Of a DNA stretch of 64,000 nucleotides, positions 1 through 8,343 are shown piece by piece. The stretch is from Luteococcus peritonei. Lineage in GTDB: Bacteria > Actinomycetota > Actinomycetes > Propionibacteriales > Propionibacteriaceae. The position numbers and the translations under genes were made by a program. How positions within the stretch are numbered: the stretch's first letter is position 1; each line of letters starts with the position of its first letter. The notes under the pieces were generated by a model. It worked only from the letters and a program-made list of their open reading frames with translations. It was not told the DNA's origin and made no database searches. The DNA is taken from positions 1 through 64,000 of the forward strand of contig NZ_BAAAIX010000029.1 in assembly GCF_039526385.1 (NCBI RefSeq). The letters are read 5' to 3'.

Positions 1-81
1 CCGCACTCGCCAGCTGACCCCGCCCTGCAGGATCACCAGCCGTTACACCACTTGCCTGGACTTGACCGTGCCGGCCCGTGC

Positions 82-855
82 TCAGGCCAACAGCTGCTGC
101 AGCCGGGCCACCCGGGCCTCGTCGGGCCGGCGGCCTTGCAACACACTGGCGAGCAGCCCGAAGACCTCGCCGATCCCCCGCTGGGCCAGCCAGACCTGCT
201 CGTCGAGCGGACGGCTGCTGACCTCGGCGTACTCCTGGTGGAAGTGCTGCCAGCCGGCGTCGTCGAGCTCGGCCCGGACCAGGACCAGGTCCTCCTCCCG
301 GATGCCGGCATGGGCCACCGAGAGGTCGGTGAGCATCGCATCCATCCCGGCACCGACCACCTGCACGGCGGGCAGGTCGAAGCTGCCCACGACCAGGCTG
401 CGTGGCTGGTGCGCCACCAGCATGGACCACTGCCCCAGCCGGTCGGCGAGCGGCGCGGCCAGATCGGGCGGCAGCAGGCCGTCGAGCACCTCGCCCAGCC
501 CCGACAGGTCCGTGACCGGGTCGGGCAGTCCCGCGGGGGCAAGCTCATGGATGCTCACGTACCAGCGCGCGAGGGCGCGCAGGGTGCTCGGGTCCGCAAG
601 GTCACTGCCCGTGGCCGGGCGCCACATGCTCTCCGAGAGGTCCTCCAGCACCAGCCAGCCCTCGCCACCGCCCAGCAGGTCGGGCTGGGCCGGACCGGCC
701 GCGCCCACCAGGCGTCGGGCCTGCAGCTCGGCGGCCAGCGCCGTGCCGCGCCACCGCTTGACCACCACCCGGTCCTCGCCGAACAGCGCCTCACAGACCA
801 GTACCTCACCGGTGTCGGCCAGCACGTCGCCCCATTCCAGGTCCTCCAGGTCCAT
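82..855 (-). CDS. Phosphotransferase-fold protein, possibly degenerate kinase
   Basis: The 257-residue protein resembles the aminoglycoside phosphotransferase/choline kinase fold: an early VVVKRW motif looks like the ATP-binding lysine strand, and GSFDLPAVQV followed by LTDLSVAHAG occupies the place of the catalytic loop and metal-binding Asp. The usual HGD-x4-N loop is altered: the His is Ser and the Asn is not evident, so catalysis is doubtful. The start is the ATG at 855, because AGGAGG lies 4 nt upstream; a longer frame exists but lacks a ribosome site. It is divergent from the amidase gene. The substrate is unknown and the fold assignment is by eye. Confidence 0.6.
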   Translation of the reverse strand: MDLEDLEWGDVLADTGEVLVCEALFGEDRVVVKRWRGTALAAELQARRLVGAAGPAQPDLLGGGEGWLVLEDLSESMWRPATGSDLADPSTLRALARWYVSIHELAPAGLPDPVTDLSGLGEVLDGLLPPDLAAPLADRLGQWSMLVAHQPRSLVVGSFDLPAVQVVGAGMDAMLTDLSVAHAGIREEDLVLVRAELDDAGWQHFHQEYAEVSSRPLDEQVWLAQRGIGEVFGLLASVLQGRRPDEARVARLQQLLA

Positions 856-1131
856 GCATCCTCCTGCTCGGTTCCGCCGCTGCCACCCATCCTGCCCCAG
901 CAAACCTGCAGGTAGGTGGATCCCGTCCTGACGAATGCGCTGTCACAAGGGGAAATGTCCGCGACGCGAGAGGACCGAGGCTGAGAAAGCCTCATCCGGA
1001 CGTTCAGCATCGGCGCCTGGACGATTGCCGGGGCCGCCGACTTGTGGGGTTAACTGGGCGCTGTTCAGAAGTCTTGGACGGGTCGGGGGACCGTTTTTCC
1101 TTGACGCGTTACAACACTTTGGAGAACAGAC

Positions 1132-3528
1132 GTGCGACGTCACACCCTGCGCAAGATCCTCGCTCCGGTGGCCGCCCTGGCGGTGGTGGGTTCCCTGCAG
1201 ACCAGCCTCCCCGTGACGGCCCAGGCGGCACCGGCCGCACCGCTCCCGGCAGAGTCCATCCCCAGCAACGAACTGTCCCTCAGCCCGGCCGGCCAGACCG
1301 TCGAGGTGGACGGGGTCACCCAGAAGGTGATCGCCCAGCTCCCGGCCACCCGGCGCGGCTTCACCATGGCCGGCATCACCTTCGCAGACCTGCAGGGCAC
1401 CGCCCGCTTCCAGGTGCGGGTCACCACCGCAGCGGGCCAGCAGCCCTGGCAGGACCTGGAGTACCAGCCCGAGGCCGTCTCGGGCGACGAGGCGGCTGCC
1501 CGACGTGGCACCGAGCCCAGCTTCGTGGGCGAGGCCATCGCCGTGGAGGCCCGTGTGCTCACGAGCCCCACCGCCCCCGCCACCCTGTCGGGAGCGCGTC
1601 TGGCGCTGATCGACTCGCAGGCGCAGAGCGGCGACAGCGAGGTCTCCGGTGGAGGCCTGGCCACGATGCGGGTGGCCGCCACGGCCACGACCACCGGGGT
1701 CGCCAAGCCCGCGATCGTCAGCCGTGCCAAGTGGGGCGCCGACGAGAGCCTGGTGCGTCTGAACGGCGCCGACTGCGTCCCCGCCAACCTGGACACCACG
1801 ATCAAGGCCGCCATCGTGCACCACACGGCCGGCACCAACAGCTACACCGCCGAGCAGTCGCCCTCCATCGTGCGCGGTATCCTGAGCTACCACACCAAGA
1901 GCCTGGGCTGGTGCGACGTCGGCTACAACTTCCTGGTGGACAAGTACGGCACCGTCTTCGAGGGGCGCCACGGCGGTACTGACAACCCGGTGCACGGAGC
2001 CCACGCGACCAGCTGGAACACCGACACCGTGGGCATCAGCGTGATGATGAACTCCTCCACCGCCAAGCAGAGCTCGGCCGCGATGACCTCGGTCTCGCGC
2101 GTCCTGGCCTGGAAGCTGGCCGGCAACTACCGCGACCCGCAGGCCAAGCTCACCCTGGCCGGCAAGTACATCAACCGGATCGCCCGCCACGGCGACGTGA
2201 TGTCCACCTCCTGCCCCGGCACCAACATCACCGCCTACATGCCCACCCTGCGCAGCCAGGTGGCCACCATGATGGGCAACTGGAAGACGCCGATCTACAC
2301 CGAGTGGGTCTCGCAGGGCGGCGAGTCCGGCAAGCTGGGCTCGCCCCACATCCTGGAGCGACCGTGGAACGGCGGGCGCACCACCACCTTCACCCAGGGC
2401 GGGGTCTACCAGACCTCGGCCGGCGCGACCTTCTGGATGGGGGCGGCCACCAACCGGCGCTACCTGGCCTCCGACGGCTTCACCAAGCTGGGCTGGCCCA
2501 CCACCGACCAGGCTGCCGGGGCCGCCAGCGGACAGACCATCACCCGCTTCGCCAAGGGCAGCATCTACTACTCCCCCAGCACCGGCGCGCGGATCACCAC
2601 CGGCGCCATCAACACCTGGCTGCGCAGCAACGGCAGCCGGCTGACCAGCCTCGGCTATCCCACGGGCGAGGTGGTGGCCACCTCCAGCACCACCGGCTAC
2701 CAGCTGTTCGCGAACGGGCGGCTCAGCTACAACGGCAGCACCGTCACGATGCAGGTCAAGGGCGGCGCCCAGGGCGACCAGAATGCCGACGGTCGCGCCG
2801 ACGTCGTGGAGCTGAACGCCACCGGCGCCACCGGTTGGTACCCGACCACCACCAGCGCCGTCTCCGGTGCGGTGCAGCCCGGCACCACCCTCACCGGCGC
2901 CCCGTTCACCTGGGCGAGCCAGGTGGCCGACGTGAACGGTGACGGTGCCGGGGAGCTGATCGCTCGCCGCAAGGACGGCACGCTGTGGGCCTGGAACGGC
3001 CAGGGCAACGGCCGTTGGACCACTGCTCGCCAGATCGGCAACGGCTGGAACTCGATGCGCGAGCTGACCTTGATGCCCGACATGACCCGCGACGGGCTGC
3101 CCGAGATCGTGGCCATCTCCTCGACCGACGGAACCCTCAAGCGCTACTCCCTCAACCGCGACCTGAAGTTCGTGTCCACCACCCAGATCGGCCACGGATG
3201 GGGCGGGATCAAGCAGATCGCCACGGTGGGCGACATCCGCAAGGTGGGGGTCGTCGACCTGCTCGCGGTCGACGCCTCCGGCGCCCTGCTGGACTACCAC
3301 GGCACCACCGCCGGGGCGCTGTCCGGCAACAAGGTGCAGATCGGCTACGGCTGGGGCAGCTTCTCCGATGTCCGTTCCCTCGGCGACCTGAACGGTGACG
3401 GCCGCTGGGACCTGGTGGGCCACGGCACCACCGGCCCCGTCTACCGCTACCTCAACACCGGGGCCACCACCTGGAGCACCCGCACGGCGCTGATGGCGGC
3501 CCTCCCCCAGCAGTCGATCATCGGCTGA
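1132..3528 (+). CDS. Secreted N-acetylmuramoyl-L-alanine amidase (PGRP fold) with LGFP and FG-GAP repeats
   Basis: This 798-residue exported enzyme probably cleaves the bond between N-acetylmuramic acid and L-Ala in peptidoglycan. A signal peptide covers about residues 1-32 (RRHTLRK, hydrophobic core, AQAAPA). The amidase_2/PGRP domain spans about 190-382, with zinc-ligand candidates His230 or His231 (IVHHTAG) and His353 (ARHGDVMSTSCPG). LGFP repeats follow at about 383-540 (KLGSP, KLGWP, SLGYP), a wall-anchoring module of actinobacteria. The C-terminus (about 545-798) carries FG-GAP/VCBS-type repeats with Asp-rich loops such as DVNGDGAGE and DLNGDGRWD, likely calcium-binding. The GTG start has GGAG 7 nt upstream. 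Its 3' end overlaps the convergent gene by 11 bp. A role in wall remodelling or separation is inferred. Confidence 0.88.
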   Translation: MRRHTLRKILAPVAALAVVGSLQTSLPVTAQAAPAAPLPAESIPSNELSLSPAGQTVEVDGVTQKVIAQLPATRRGFTMAGITFADLQGTARFQVRVTTAAGQQPWQDLEYQPEAVSGDEAAARRGTEPSFVGEAIAVEARVLTSPTAPATLSGARLALIDSQAQSGDSEVSGGGLATMRVAATATTTGVAKPAIVSRAKWGADESLVRLNGADCVPANLDTTIKAAIVHHTAGTNSYTAEQSPSIVRGILSYHTKSLGWCDVGYNFLVDKYGTVFEGRHGGTDNPVHGAHATSWNTDTVGISVMMNSSTAKQSSAAMTSVSRVLAWKLAGNYRDPQAKLTLAGKYINRIARHGDVMSTSCPGTNITAYMPTLRSQVATMMGNWKTPIYTEWVSQGGESGKLGSPHILERPWNGGRTTTFTQGGVYQTSAGATFWMGAATNRRYLASDGFTKLGWPTTDQAAGAASGQTITRFAKGSIYYSPSTGARITTGAINTWLRSNGSRLTSLGYPTGEVVATSSTTGYQLFANGRLSYNGSTVTMQVKGGAQGDQNADGRADVVELNATGATGWYPTTTSAVSGAVQPGTTLTGAPFTWASQVADVNGDGAGELIARRKDGTLWAWNGQGNGRWTTARQIGNGWNSMRELTLMPDMTRDGLPEIVAISSTDGTLKRYSLNRDLKFVSTTQIGHGWGGIKQIATVGDIRKVGVVDLLAVDASGALLDYHGTTAGALSGNKVQIGYGWGSFSDVRSLGDLNGDGRWDLVGHGTTGPVYRYLNTGATTWSTRTALMAALPQQSIIG

Positions 3529-4156
3529 TCCGACCACCCTCCGGACGCACCGGTGCTGGCATGGCCAGCCCGGTGCGTTCCAGTTCCCGGGCCGCCAGGG
3601 CCCGGATCACGTCGCTGTTGCCGGCCCGCCACTGACCCACCGGGTCGGGGCTGATCTGGGCGATCTGGTCCATCGGCAGGTTGGCCATGGCCCGCAGCGC
3701 GAAGAGCTCCAGGTCCGCGTCGGCGTCGATGAACGCCCGCGCTGCCGCGGCCCGGCGCACGAAGCGGGCCCGGCGCGGGAGCCACCAGGCCAGGGCGGAC
3801 AGGGCGGGCAGCAGGAAGACCAGCCAGCCGGCCACCAGCGACATCCTGTGGATCAGGTCCACCTGGTCCTGGGCCTGGGTCACCATCTGGTCCAGACCGC
3901 CCACCAGCGACCCGAAGGGGCTGGCCAGCTCGTCGCCGATGCCGGGGACTCCGGCCACCCGACCGCGCGCCTGTTCCATCTGCTCGGCCATCTGCTGGGC
4001 CGTCTCGGCCGAGCGGCGGGCAGGCTGCTCCATCGTCTGGAGCAGACGGCAGAGCCACCGGCCCACCAGGGCCCAGCCCACCAGCCAGGCCACCACGGCG
4101 AGGTCGGCGAGCAGCTGGCGGGCCATGCGCCAGCCCGGTCGTGCGTAGACGCGCAT
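3518..4156 (-). CDS. Membrane protein of unknown function, last gene of the dprA operon
   Basis: A 212-residue protein with two clear membrane segments (about residues 14-38, LLADLAVVAWLVGWALV, and about 103-125, AGWLVFLLPALSALAWWL). Between them lies a Gln/Glu-rich, probably helical loop (AETAQQMAEQMEQARGR). The C-terminal part is soluble and Ala/Arg-rich. It starts at the ATG at 4156 with AGGAGG 4 nt upstream, 8 bp after the dprA stop, so it is co-transcribed with yraN-yifB-dprA. I do not recognise a family; its position only hints at a role in DNA uptake or the envelope. The last codons overlap the convergent amidase gene. Confidence 0.7.
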   Translation of the reverse strand: MRVYARPGWRMARQLLADLAVVAWLVGWALVGRWLCRLLQTMEQPARRSAETAQQMAEQMEQARGRVAGVPGIGDELASPFGSLVGGLDQMVTQAQDQVDLIHRMSLVAGWLVFLLPALSALAWWLPRRARFVRRAAAARAFIDADADLELFALRAMANLPMDQIAQISPDPVGQWRAGNSDVIRALAARELERTGLAMPAPVRPEGGRISR

Positions 4157-4164
4157 CCATCCTC

Positions 4165-5352
4165 CTAGGCCGTCCCTGTCCGACGGGCGGGGACATCGGT
4201 TCGGGCCGGGCGGGGCCGCAGGATCCGCCACTGCCCCGCCTCGTCGCAGCCGGCGAGACCCAGCTGCTCCAGTGCGCCCAATGATGCCAGCGTGGCGGGA
4301 ATGGCCAGCCCGGCGCGCGCGGCAACTTCCCCCACCGGCATCGCCCCTCGGCCCGGGAGCACCTCGCGCACCGCCAGCAGCCCGGGCTCGACGCCGTCCA
4401 GCTCGCGGCTCGGCCCGCCGATGTCGGCGAGAGGCGCCTGGCCCAGCGGCTGCACCAGCACCTGCACGTCGTCGACACAGCTGACCAGGCTGGCCCGGCC
4501 GTCGCGCACCAACCGGTGGCAGCCCTCGCTCATCGCCGAGTGCACCGGGCCGGGCACGGCCATCACGTGGCGCCCGCACTCGGCAGCCCAGGAGGCGGTG
4601 TTGATGGCTCCGGAGCGGGCCCCTGCCTCCACCAGCACGGTGCCCTGGGTCAGTGCGGCGATCAGACGATTGCGCGCCAGGAAGCCGGCGCGGGTGGGGC
4701 GCAGACCCACCGGCACCTCGCTCACCAGCAGTTGCTCGGCCGCGAGCCGCTCGAAGAGCGAATGGTTGCCCCGCGGATAGGGTTCGTCCAGCCCGCCGGC
4801 CAGCACCGCGACCGTGGTGCCGCCGGCCGACAGCGCCGCCCGGTGGGCGCAGGCGTCGATGCCGTAGGCACCGCCAGAGAAGATCGTCCACCGATGACCG
4901 GCGCCCGGCTTCCGTCCCGCACCCCGCGCGAGACCGGCCGCCAGGTCCGCGGCCACGGATTCGCCGTAGGGTGTGCTGCTCCTGGCCCCCACCACGGCCA
5001 GGCCCGACGTGCAGCCCGCCGACAACCGTCCCGGTCCCCGTGCCCACAGCCCCACCGGCGGGCCGCCCATGCCGCCCACCTGCGCGCCCTCGAGCGCATT
5101 CAGCTGCTCGGGCCACTGCTCGTCGCCCGGCACCAGGAAGGCCACCCCCAGTGACTCGGAGCGCTCCACCAGCCGGTCGAGGTCCACCAGGCGGGCCCGT
5201 CGCGCCCACGTGCTCTCCTCCGGTCCTCGTCGCAGCGCCTGCCAGACGGCCTGGGCACCCTCGGCAGCCACCAGGGCGGCCAGCCGCGGCGCCCCGGCCT
5301 CGCAGCTGGCGCTGAGACCTGCCCGGGCAAGCCGCTCCTCGTCCCAGCTCAT
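4165..5352 (-). CDS. dprA: DNA processing protein DprA (Smf)
   Basis: DprA binds incoming single-stranded DNA and loads RecA during natural transformation. The 395-residue protein has a helical N-terminus, then the Rossmann-like Smf core with LAVVGARSSTPYGES, SGGAYGIDACAHRAAL and VLVEAGARSGAINTASWAAE, and a winged-helix-like C-terminus (MPVGEVAARAGLAIPATLASL). The start is ATG at 5352, overlapping the yifB stop by ATGA, which implies translational coupling. Order yraN-yifB-dprA is the standard cluster in actinobacteria and proteobacteria. Presence does not prove competence, since no pilus genes are in the window. Confidence 0.93.
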   Translation of the reverse strand: MSWDEERLARAGLSASCEAGAPRLAALVAAEGAQAVWQALRRGPEESTWARRARLVDLDRLVERSESLGVAFLVPGDEQWPEQLNALEGAQVGGMGGPPVGLWARGPGRLSAGCTSGLAVVGARSSTPYGESVAADLAAGLARGAGRKPGAGHRWTIFSGGAYGIDACAHRAALSAGGTTVAVLAGGLDEPYPRGNHSLFERLAAEQLLVSEVPVGLRPTRAGFLARNRLIAALTQGTVLVEAGARSGAINTASWAAECGRHVMAVPGPVHSAMSEGCHRLVRDGRASLVSCVDDVQVLVQPLGQAPLADIGGPSRELDGVEPGLLAVREVLPGRGAMPVGEVAARAGLAIPATLASLGALEQLGLAGCDEAGQWRILRPRPARTDVPARRTGTA

Positions 5353-6881
5353 GCCGCCGCCTGCCGCTCGCCCCGGCGCAGTGTGATGGCCGCCTGGACG
5401 TCCTCGCGCAGCACCCGACCACGACCGGCCAGGTCCGCCAGCGTCCAGGCGGTGCGCAGCACCTTGTCCACACCGCGGGAGCTGAGCTGGTGGCGGATCA
5501 GCGCATCGTCGATCAGCTCGATGCCCTCGGGCACCGGGAGGCTGTTGCGCAGGTAGGGCCCGGGCACCTCTCCATTGGTGAGCCAGGGTGTTCCGCGCAG
5601 CCGCCTCGCCTGTCGTGCCCGGGCCTCGGCCACTCGGGCGGCCACCTGGGCCGTGCCCTCCTGGCGGAGCCGGGCCGCCGCCAGGTACTCCCGGCTCACC
5701 GGCGCCAGCTGGACCGTGAGGTCCACCCGGTCCAGGATCGGGCCGCTCAGCTTGTCGGCATAGCGCCGCACCATCATCGGGGTGCATCGACAGTCCGCGC
5801 CGCGGGTGCCGTGATTTCCACAGGGACAGGGATTCGAGGCGAGGACCAGCTGGAAGCGCGCCGGGAAGCGTGCCTGTACCTGGGCCCTGCCGATGCTCAC
5901 CCAGCCAGACTCCAGCGGGGTGCGCAGGGCGTCCAGCGTTGCCATGCCGAACTCCGGGGCCTCATCGAGGAAGAGCACCCCGCGGTGGGCCAGCGAGATC
6001 GACCCCGGCCGCGCCACGCGGTTCCCCGAACCCACCAGCGAGGCCATCGAGGCATTGTGGTGCGGGTCGGCGAAGGGTGGGCGCACCACCAACCCGTCGC
6101 TCAGGTCCCGGCCGGCCAGCGAGTGCACCGCGGAGACCTCCAGAGACTCCGGGCGCGTCAGGTCCGGAAGCAGGCCGGGCAGGCGCTCCGCGAGCATGGT
6201 CTTGCCGACGCCAGGGGGCCCGGTCATGAACAGGTGGTGGCGGCCGGCGGCCGCCACCTCCAGGGCGAAGCGGGCCTCCTCCTGACCGACGACATCGGCC
6301 AGGTCGGGCTGGTGCGCCGGGCACTCCTCCTCCGGTTCGACCACCACCTGCGTGGGCAGCAGGACCGGACGACCGTGCAGCACCTCGACCACGTCGGCCA
6401 GGGTGCGCACACCCCAGACCGTCATGCCCTCCGCCAGCTGGGCCTCCGCCACCTGACCGGCGGGCACCACGGCGACCTCGAAACCGGCATCCTGGGCCGC
6501 CAGCACACCGGGCAGCACCCCGCGCACCGGCCGCACCCGGCCGTCCAGCCCGAGCTCCCCCATCATCACGACCCGCTCGGCCATCCGCGCCGGCACCACC
6601 TCGGCAGCTGCGAGCACGGCGGTCACGATGGCCAGGTCGTAGTGGGAACCAGCCTTGGGCAGCGTCGCCGGGGTGAGGTTGATGGTGACCAGCTGGCTGG
6701 GCCAGCACAGCCCGCTGGAGGCCACCGCGGCATGGCAGCGGTCCCGGGCCTCGTAGAGCGCCGTGTCAGGCAGACCGACCAGGACCGTCTTGGGCAGCCC
6801 GCCCCCGATGGCGGCCTCCACCTCCACCATGGTGCCCTCCATGCCCACCAGGCAGACCGACCAGGCGGCGGAGGCGCTCAT
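5349..6881 (-). CDS. YifB/ComM family Mg-chelatase-like AAA+ ATPase
   Basis: A 510-residue AAA+ protein of the YifB/ComM family; the Vibrio member ComM is a helicase promoting branch migration during transformation. The N-terminal third (GLPKTVLVGLPDTALYEARDR) resembles a Lon protease S5-like domain. The ATPase core follows with Walker A GPPGVGKT near residue 219, and the Mg-chelatase signature GVLFLDEAPEF as Walker B. SNPCPCGNHGTRGADCRC is the typical Cys-rich insertion. The C-terminus is the ComM-specific helical domain (LSSRGVDKVLRTAWTLADL). It overlaps yraN and dprA by ATGA at both ends. Confidence 0.93.
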   Translation of the reverse strand: MSASAAWSVCLVGMEGTMVEVEAAIGGGLPKTVLVGLPDTALYEARDRCHAAVASSGLCWPSQLVTINLTPATLPKAGSHYDLAIVTAVLAAAEVVPARMAERVVMMGELGLDGRVRPVRGVLPGVLAAQDAGFEVAVVPAGQVAEAQLAEGMTVWGVRTLADVVEVLHGRPVLLPTQVVVEPEEECPAHQPDLADVVGQEEARFALEVAAAGRHHLFMTGPPGVGKTMLAERLPGLLPDLTRPESLEVSAVHSLAGRDLSDGLVVRPPFADPHHNASMASLVGSGNRVARPGSISLAHRGVLFLDEAPEFGMATLDALRTPLESGWVSIGRAQVQARFPARFQLVLASNPCPCGNHGTRGADCRCTPMMVRRYADKLSGPILDRVDLTVQLAPVSREYLAAARLRQEGTAQVAARVAEARARQARRLRGTPWLTNGEVPGPYLRNSLPVPEGIELIDDALIRHQLSSRGVDKVLRTAWTLADLAGRGRVLREDVQAAITLRRGERQAAA

Positions 6882-7273
6882 CGGGTGATTCCACGGGCGT
6901 GGCTGATCCGGTGCCGCTGGCCGGGGACGCGCAGCACGCCGATCGCGTCGATGCGGATCTGTTCGGCGTGCTGGGGGTGCTCGCGCAGCCAGAGCTGGGC
7001 CAGGGCCGCCAGCCGCTTGACCTTCGCCCGCGTCACAGCCTCGAGCGGATCGCCCCACCCCCGGCCGGAGCGATACTTCACCTCGACGAAGACCAGGGCC
7101 GTTCCGCCGCTGTCCAGCGGCTCGCGAGCGATGATGTCCAGCTCCCCCTCGGGGCATCGCCAGTTGCGCTCGATGACCTGCCAGCCCAGGCCCCGCAGGT
7201 GCGCATCGGCCAGGTCCTCACCGAGCCGACCGACCTGCTGGTCGTGGCTGGTGGTGGGTGTTCGTGGGTCCAT
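6878..7273 (-). CDS. YraN family UPF0102 nuclease-fold protein
   Basis: A 131-residue UPF0102 protein with a restriction-endonuclease-like fold: GRLGEDLADAHLRGLGW, then ERNWRCPEGELDIIAREP and FVEVKYRS provide the conserved E...D...E-x-K catalytic pattern. The biochemical role is not established; conserved linkage with yifB and dprA suggests DNA processing. The ATG at 7273 has GGAGGAG just upstream, but that ribosome site can pair with an upstream ACTCCTCC, so translation may be structure-controlled. It is the first gene of the operon. Confidence 0.9.
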   Translation of the reverse strand: MDPRTPTTSHDQQVGRLGEDLADAHLRGLGWQVIERNWRCPEGELDIIAREPLDSGGTALVFVEVKYRSGRGWGDPLEAVTRAKVKRLAALAQLWLREHPQHAEQIRIDAIGVLRVPGQRHRISHARGITR

Positions 7274-7274
7274 G

Positions 7275-7295
7275 ACTCCTCCTCGTGGGAGGAGT
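7275..7295 (-). promoter_or_regulatory. Hairpin sequestering the yraN ribosome binding site
   Basis: A perfect 8-bp inverted repeat (ACTCCTCC, 5-nt loop, GGAGGAGT) lies directly before the yraN start. The downstream arm is the Shine-Dalgarno sequence itself, so the folded leader would block initiation. This is seen in sequence; a regulatory role is inferred. Confidence 0.45.
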
Positions 7296-7390
7296 GTGGA
7301 CGTCGAGGTGGTGCAAGCCTCGCTTCCCCAGGTCTTGCGTCAGGACGCAAGCGATCCGGTCATGCTGTGGACAACCCGCTCGGCGCAGCC

Positions 7391-7705
7391 TCAGGCCTGG
7401 TCGTCGGGAACCTGGAGGTCGGAGTGCGCGATCTCCTCGATGGAGACGTCGCGGAAGGTGAGCACCTTGGCCGACTTCACGAAGCGCGCGGGGCGGTACA
7501 TGTCCCAGACCCAGGCGTCGCCCATGCTCACCTCGTAGTAGACGTCGCCGCCCTCCGTGCGGACCTTGAGGTCCACGGCATTGCACAGGTAGAAGCGGCG
7601 CTCGGTCTCGACGGCATAGGTGAAGATCCCCACCACGTCCTTGTACTCGCGGTACAGGTCGAGTTCGAGCTTGCTCTCGTACTGCTCAAGGTCTTCGGCG
7701 CTCAT
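7391..7705 (-). CDS. DUF2469 family protein
   Basis: A 104-residue acidic protein of the actinobacterial DUF2469 family (MSAEDLEQYESKLELDLYREY, then VVGIFTYAVETERRFYLCN). Orthologues sit next to rnhB in most actinobacteria, as here, where its start overlaps the rnhB stop by ATGA. No catalytic motif is apparent and the function is unknown. It is last in the lepB-rnhB-DUF2469 run; 117 bp separate it from yraN, a gap that holds the yraN leader hairpin. Confidence 0.9.
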   Translation of the reverse strand: MSAEDLEQYESKLELDLYREYKDVVGIFTYAVETERRFYLCNAVDLKVRTEGGDVYYEVSMGDAWVWDMYRPARFVKSAKVLTFRDVSIEEIAHSDLQVPDDQA

Positions 7706-8343
7706 GGTGTGCCAACTCTAGCGCGCGCCACGTTCTCGTAGCGGAAGCGATGGATGGGGCAGGGACCGTGCTCCTGCAGCCGCTGCTGGTGCAGCCGGGT
7801 GACATAGCCCTTGTGCACCTCGAAGCCGTAGTCCGGGTACTGCTCGGCGTAGCCGGTCATGATGCGGTCACGGGTGACCTTGGCCACCACCGAGGCCGCA
7901 GCGACACAGGCCGCCACCCGGTCCCCCTTCCAGACGGCCAGCCCGGGCACGCCCAGCCCGTCCACCGGGAAGCCGTCGGTCAGCACATAGGCAGGCTGCA
8001 CGTCCAGGCGCAACAGCGCGCGGCGCAGCCCCTGGATGTCTGCCTCGTGCATCCCGAGCTGGTCGCACTCGGGGGCCTCGACGCGGACGCAGGCCACACA
8101 GACGGCCTTGTCCATCACCTCCTGGTAGACCCGTTCGCGCGCCTTGGCGGTGAGCAGCTTGGAGTCGGCCAGGCCGGTGATGCGCCGCAACGGGCTGTCG
8201 GCCAGCACGACGGCCGCCGCCACCAGTGGCCCGGCACAGGCGCCGCGTCCGGCCTCGTCGGCACCGGCCACCGGCGCCAGGCCGGCGCGGGCCAGGGCCC
8301 GTTCGTAGCCGTAGATCCCCCGCCCCGGACGGATCTGGCTCAA
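7702..8343 (-). CDS. rnhB: Ribonuclease HII
   Basis: RNase HII incises RNA-DNA hybrids, removing misincorporated ribonucleotides and primer remnants. The 213-residue protein has the hallmark VAGADEAGRG near residue 27 (metal-binding Asp and Glu), then LADSKLLTAKARE, YVLTDGFPV with the third acidic residue, and AASVVAKVTRDRIM. The length is normal. It overlaps lepB upstream and DUF2469 downstream by ATGA, so the three genes are translationally coupled. Confidence 0.96.
   Translation of the reverse strand: MSQIRPGRGIYGYERALARAGLAPVAGADEAGRGACAGPLVAAAVVLADSPLRRITGLADSKLLTAKARERVYQEVMDKAVCVACVRVEAPECDQLGMHEADIQGLRRALLRLDVQPAYVLTDGFPVDGLGVPGLAVWKGDRVAACVAAASVVAKVTRDRIMTGYAEQYPDYGFEVHKGYVTRLHQQRLQEHGPCPIHRFRYENVARARVGTP

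Noticed and set aside
943..3537. Long minus-strand open frame opposite the amidase (864 codons)
   Set aside because: It is a GC-driven shadow: Gly/Val/Ala/His-rich, no family motif, and the plus-strand gene has signal peptide and catalytic motifs.
3447..5473. Longer frames across the dprA region (343 and 651 codons)
   Set aside because: They run out of frame through dprA, whose motifs are all in the 4165-5352 frame; only the 3518-4156 part is a gene.
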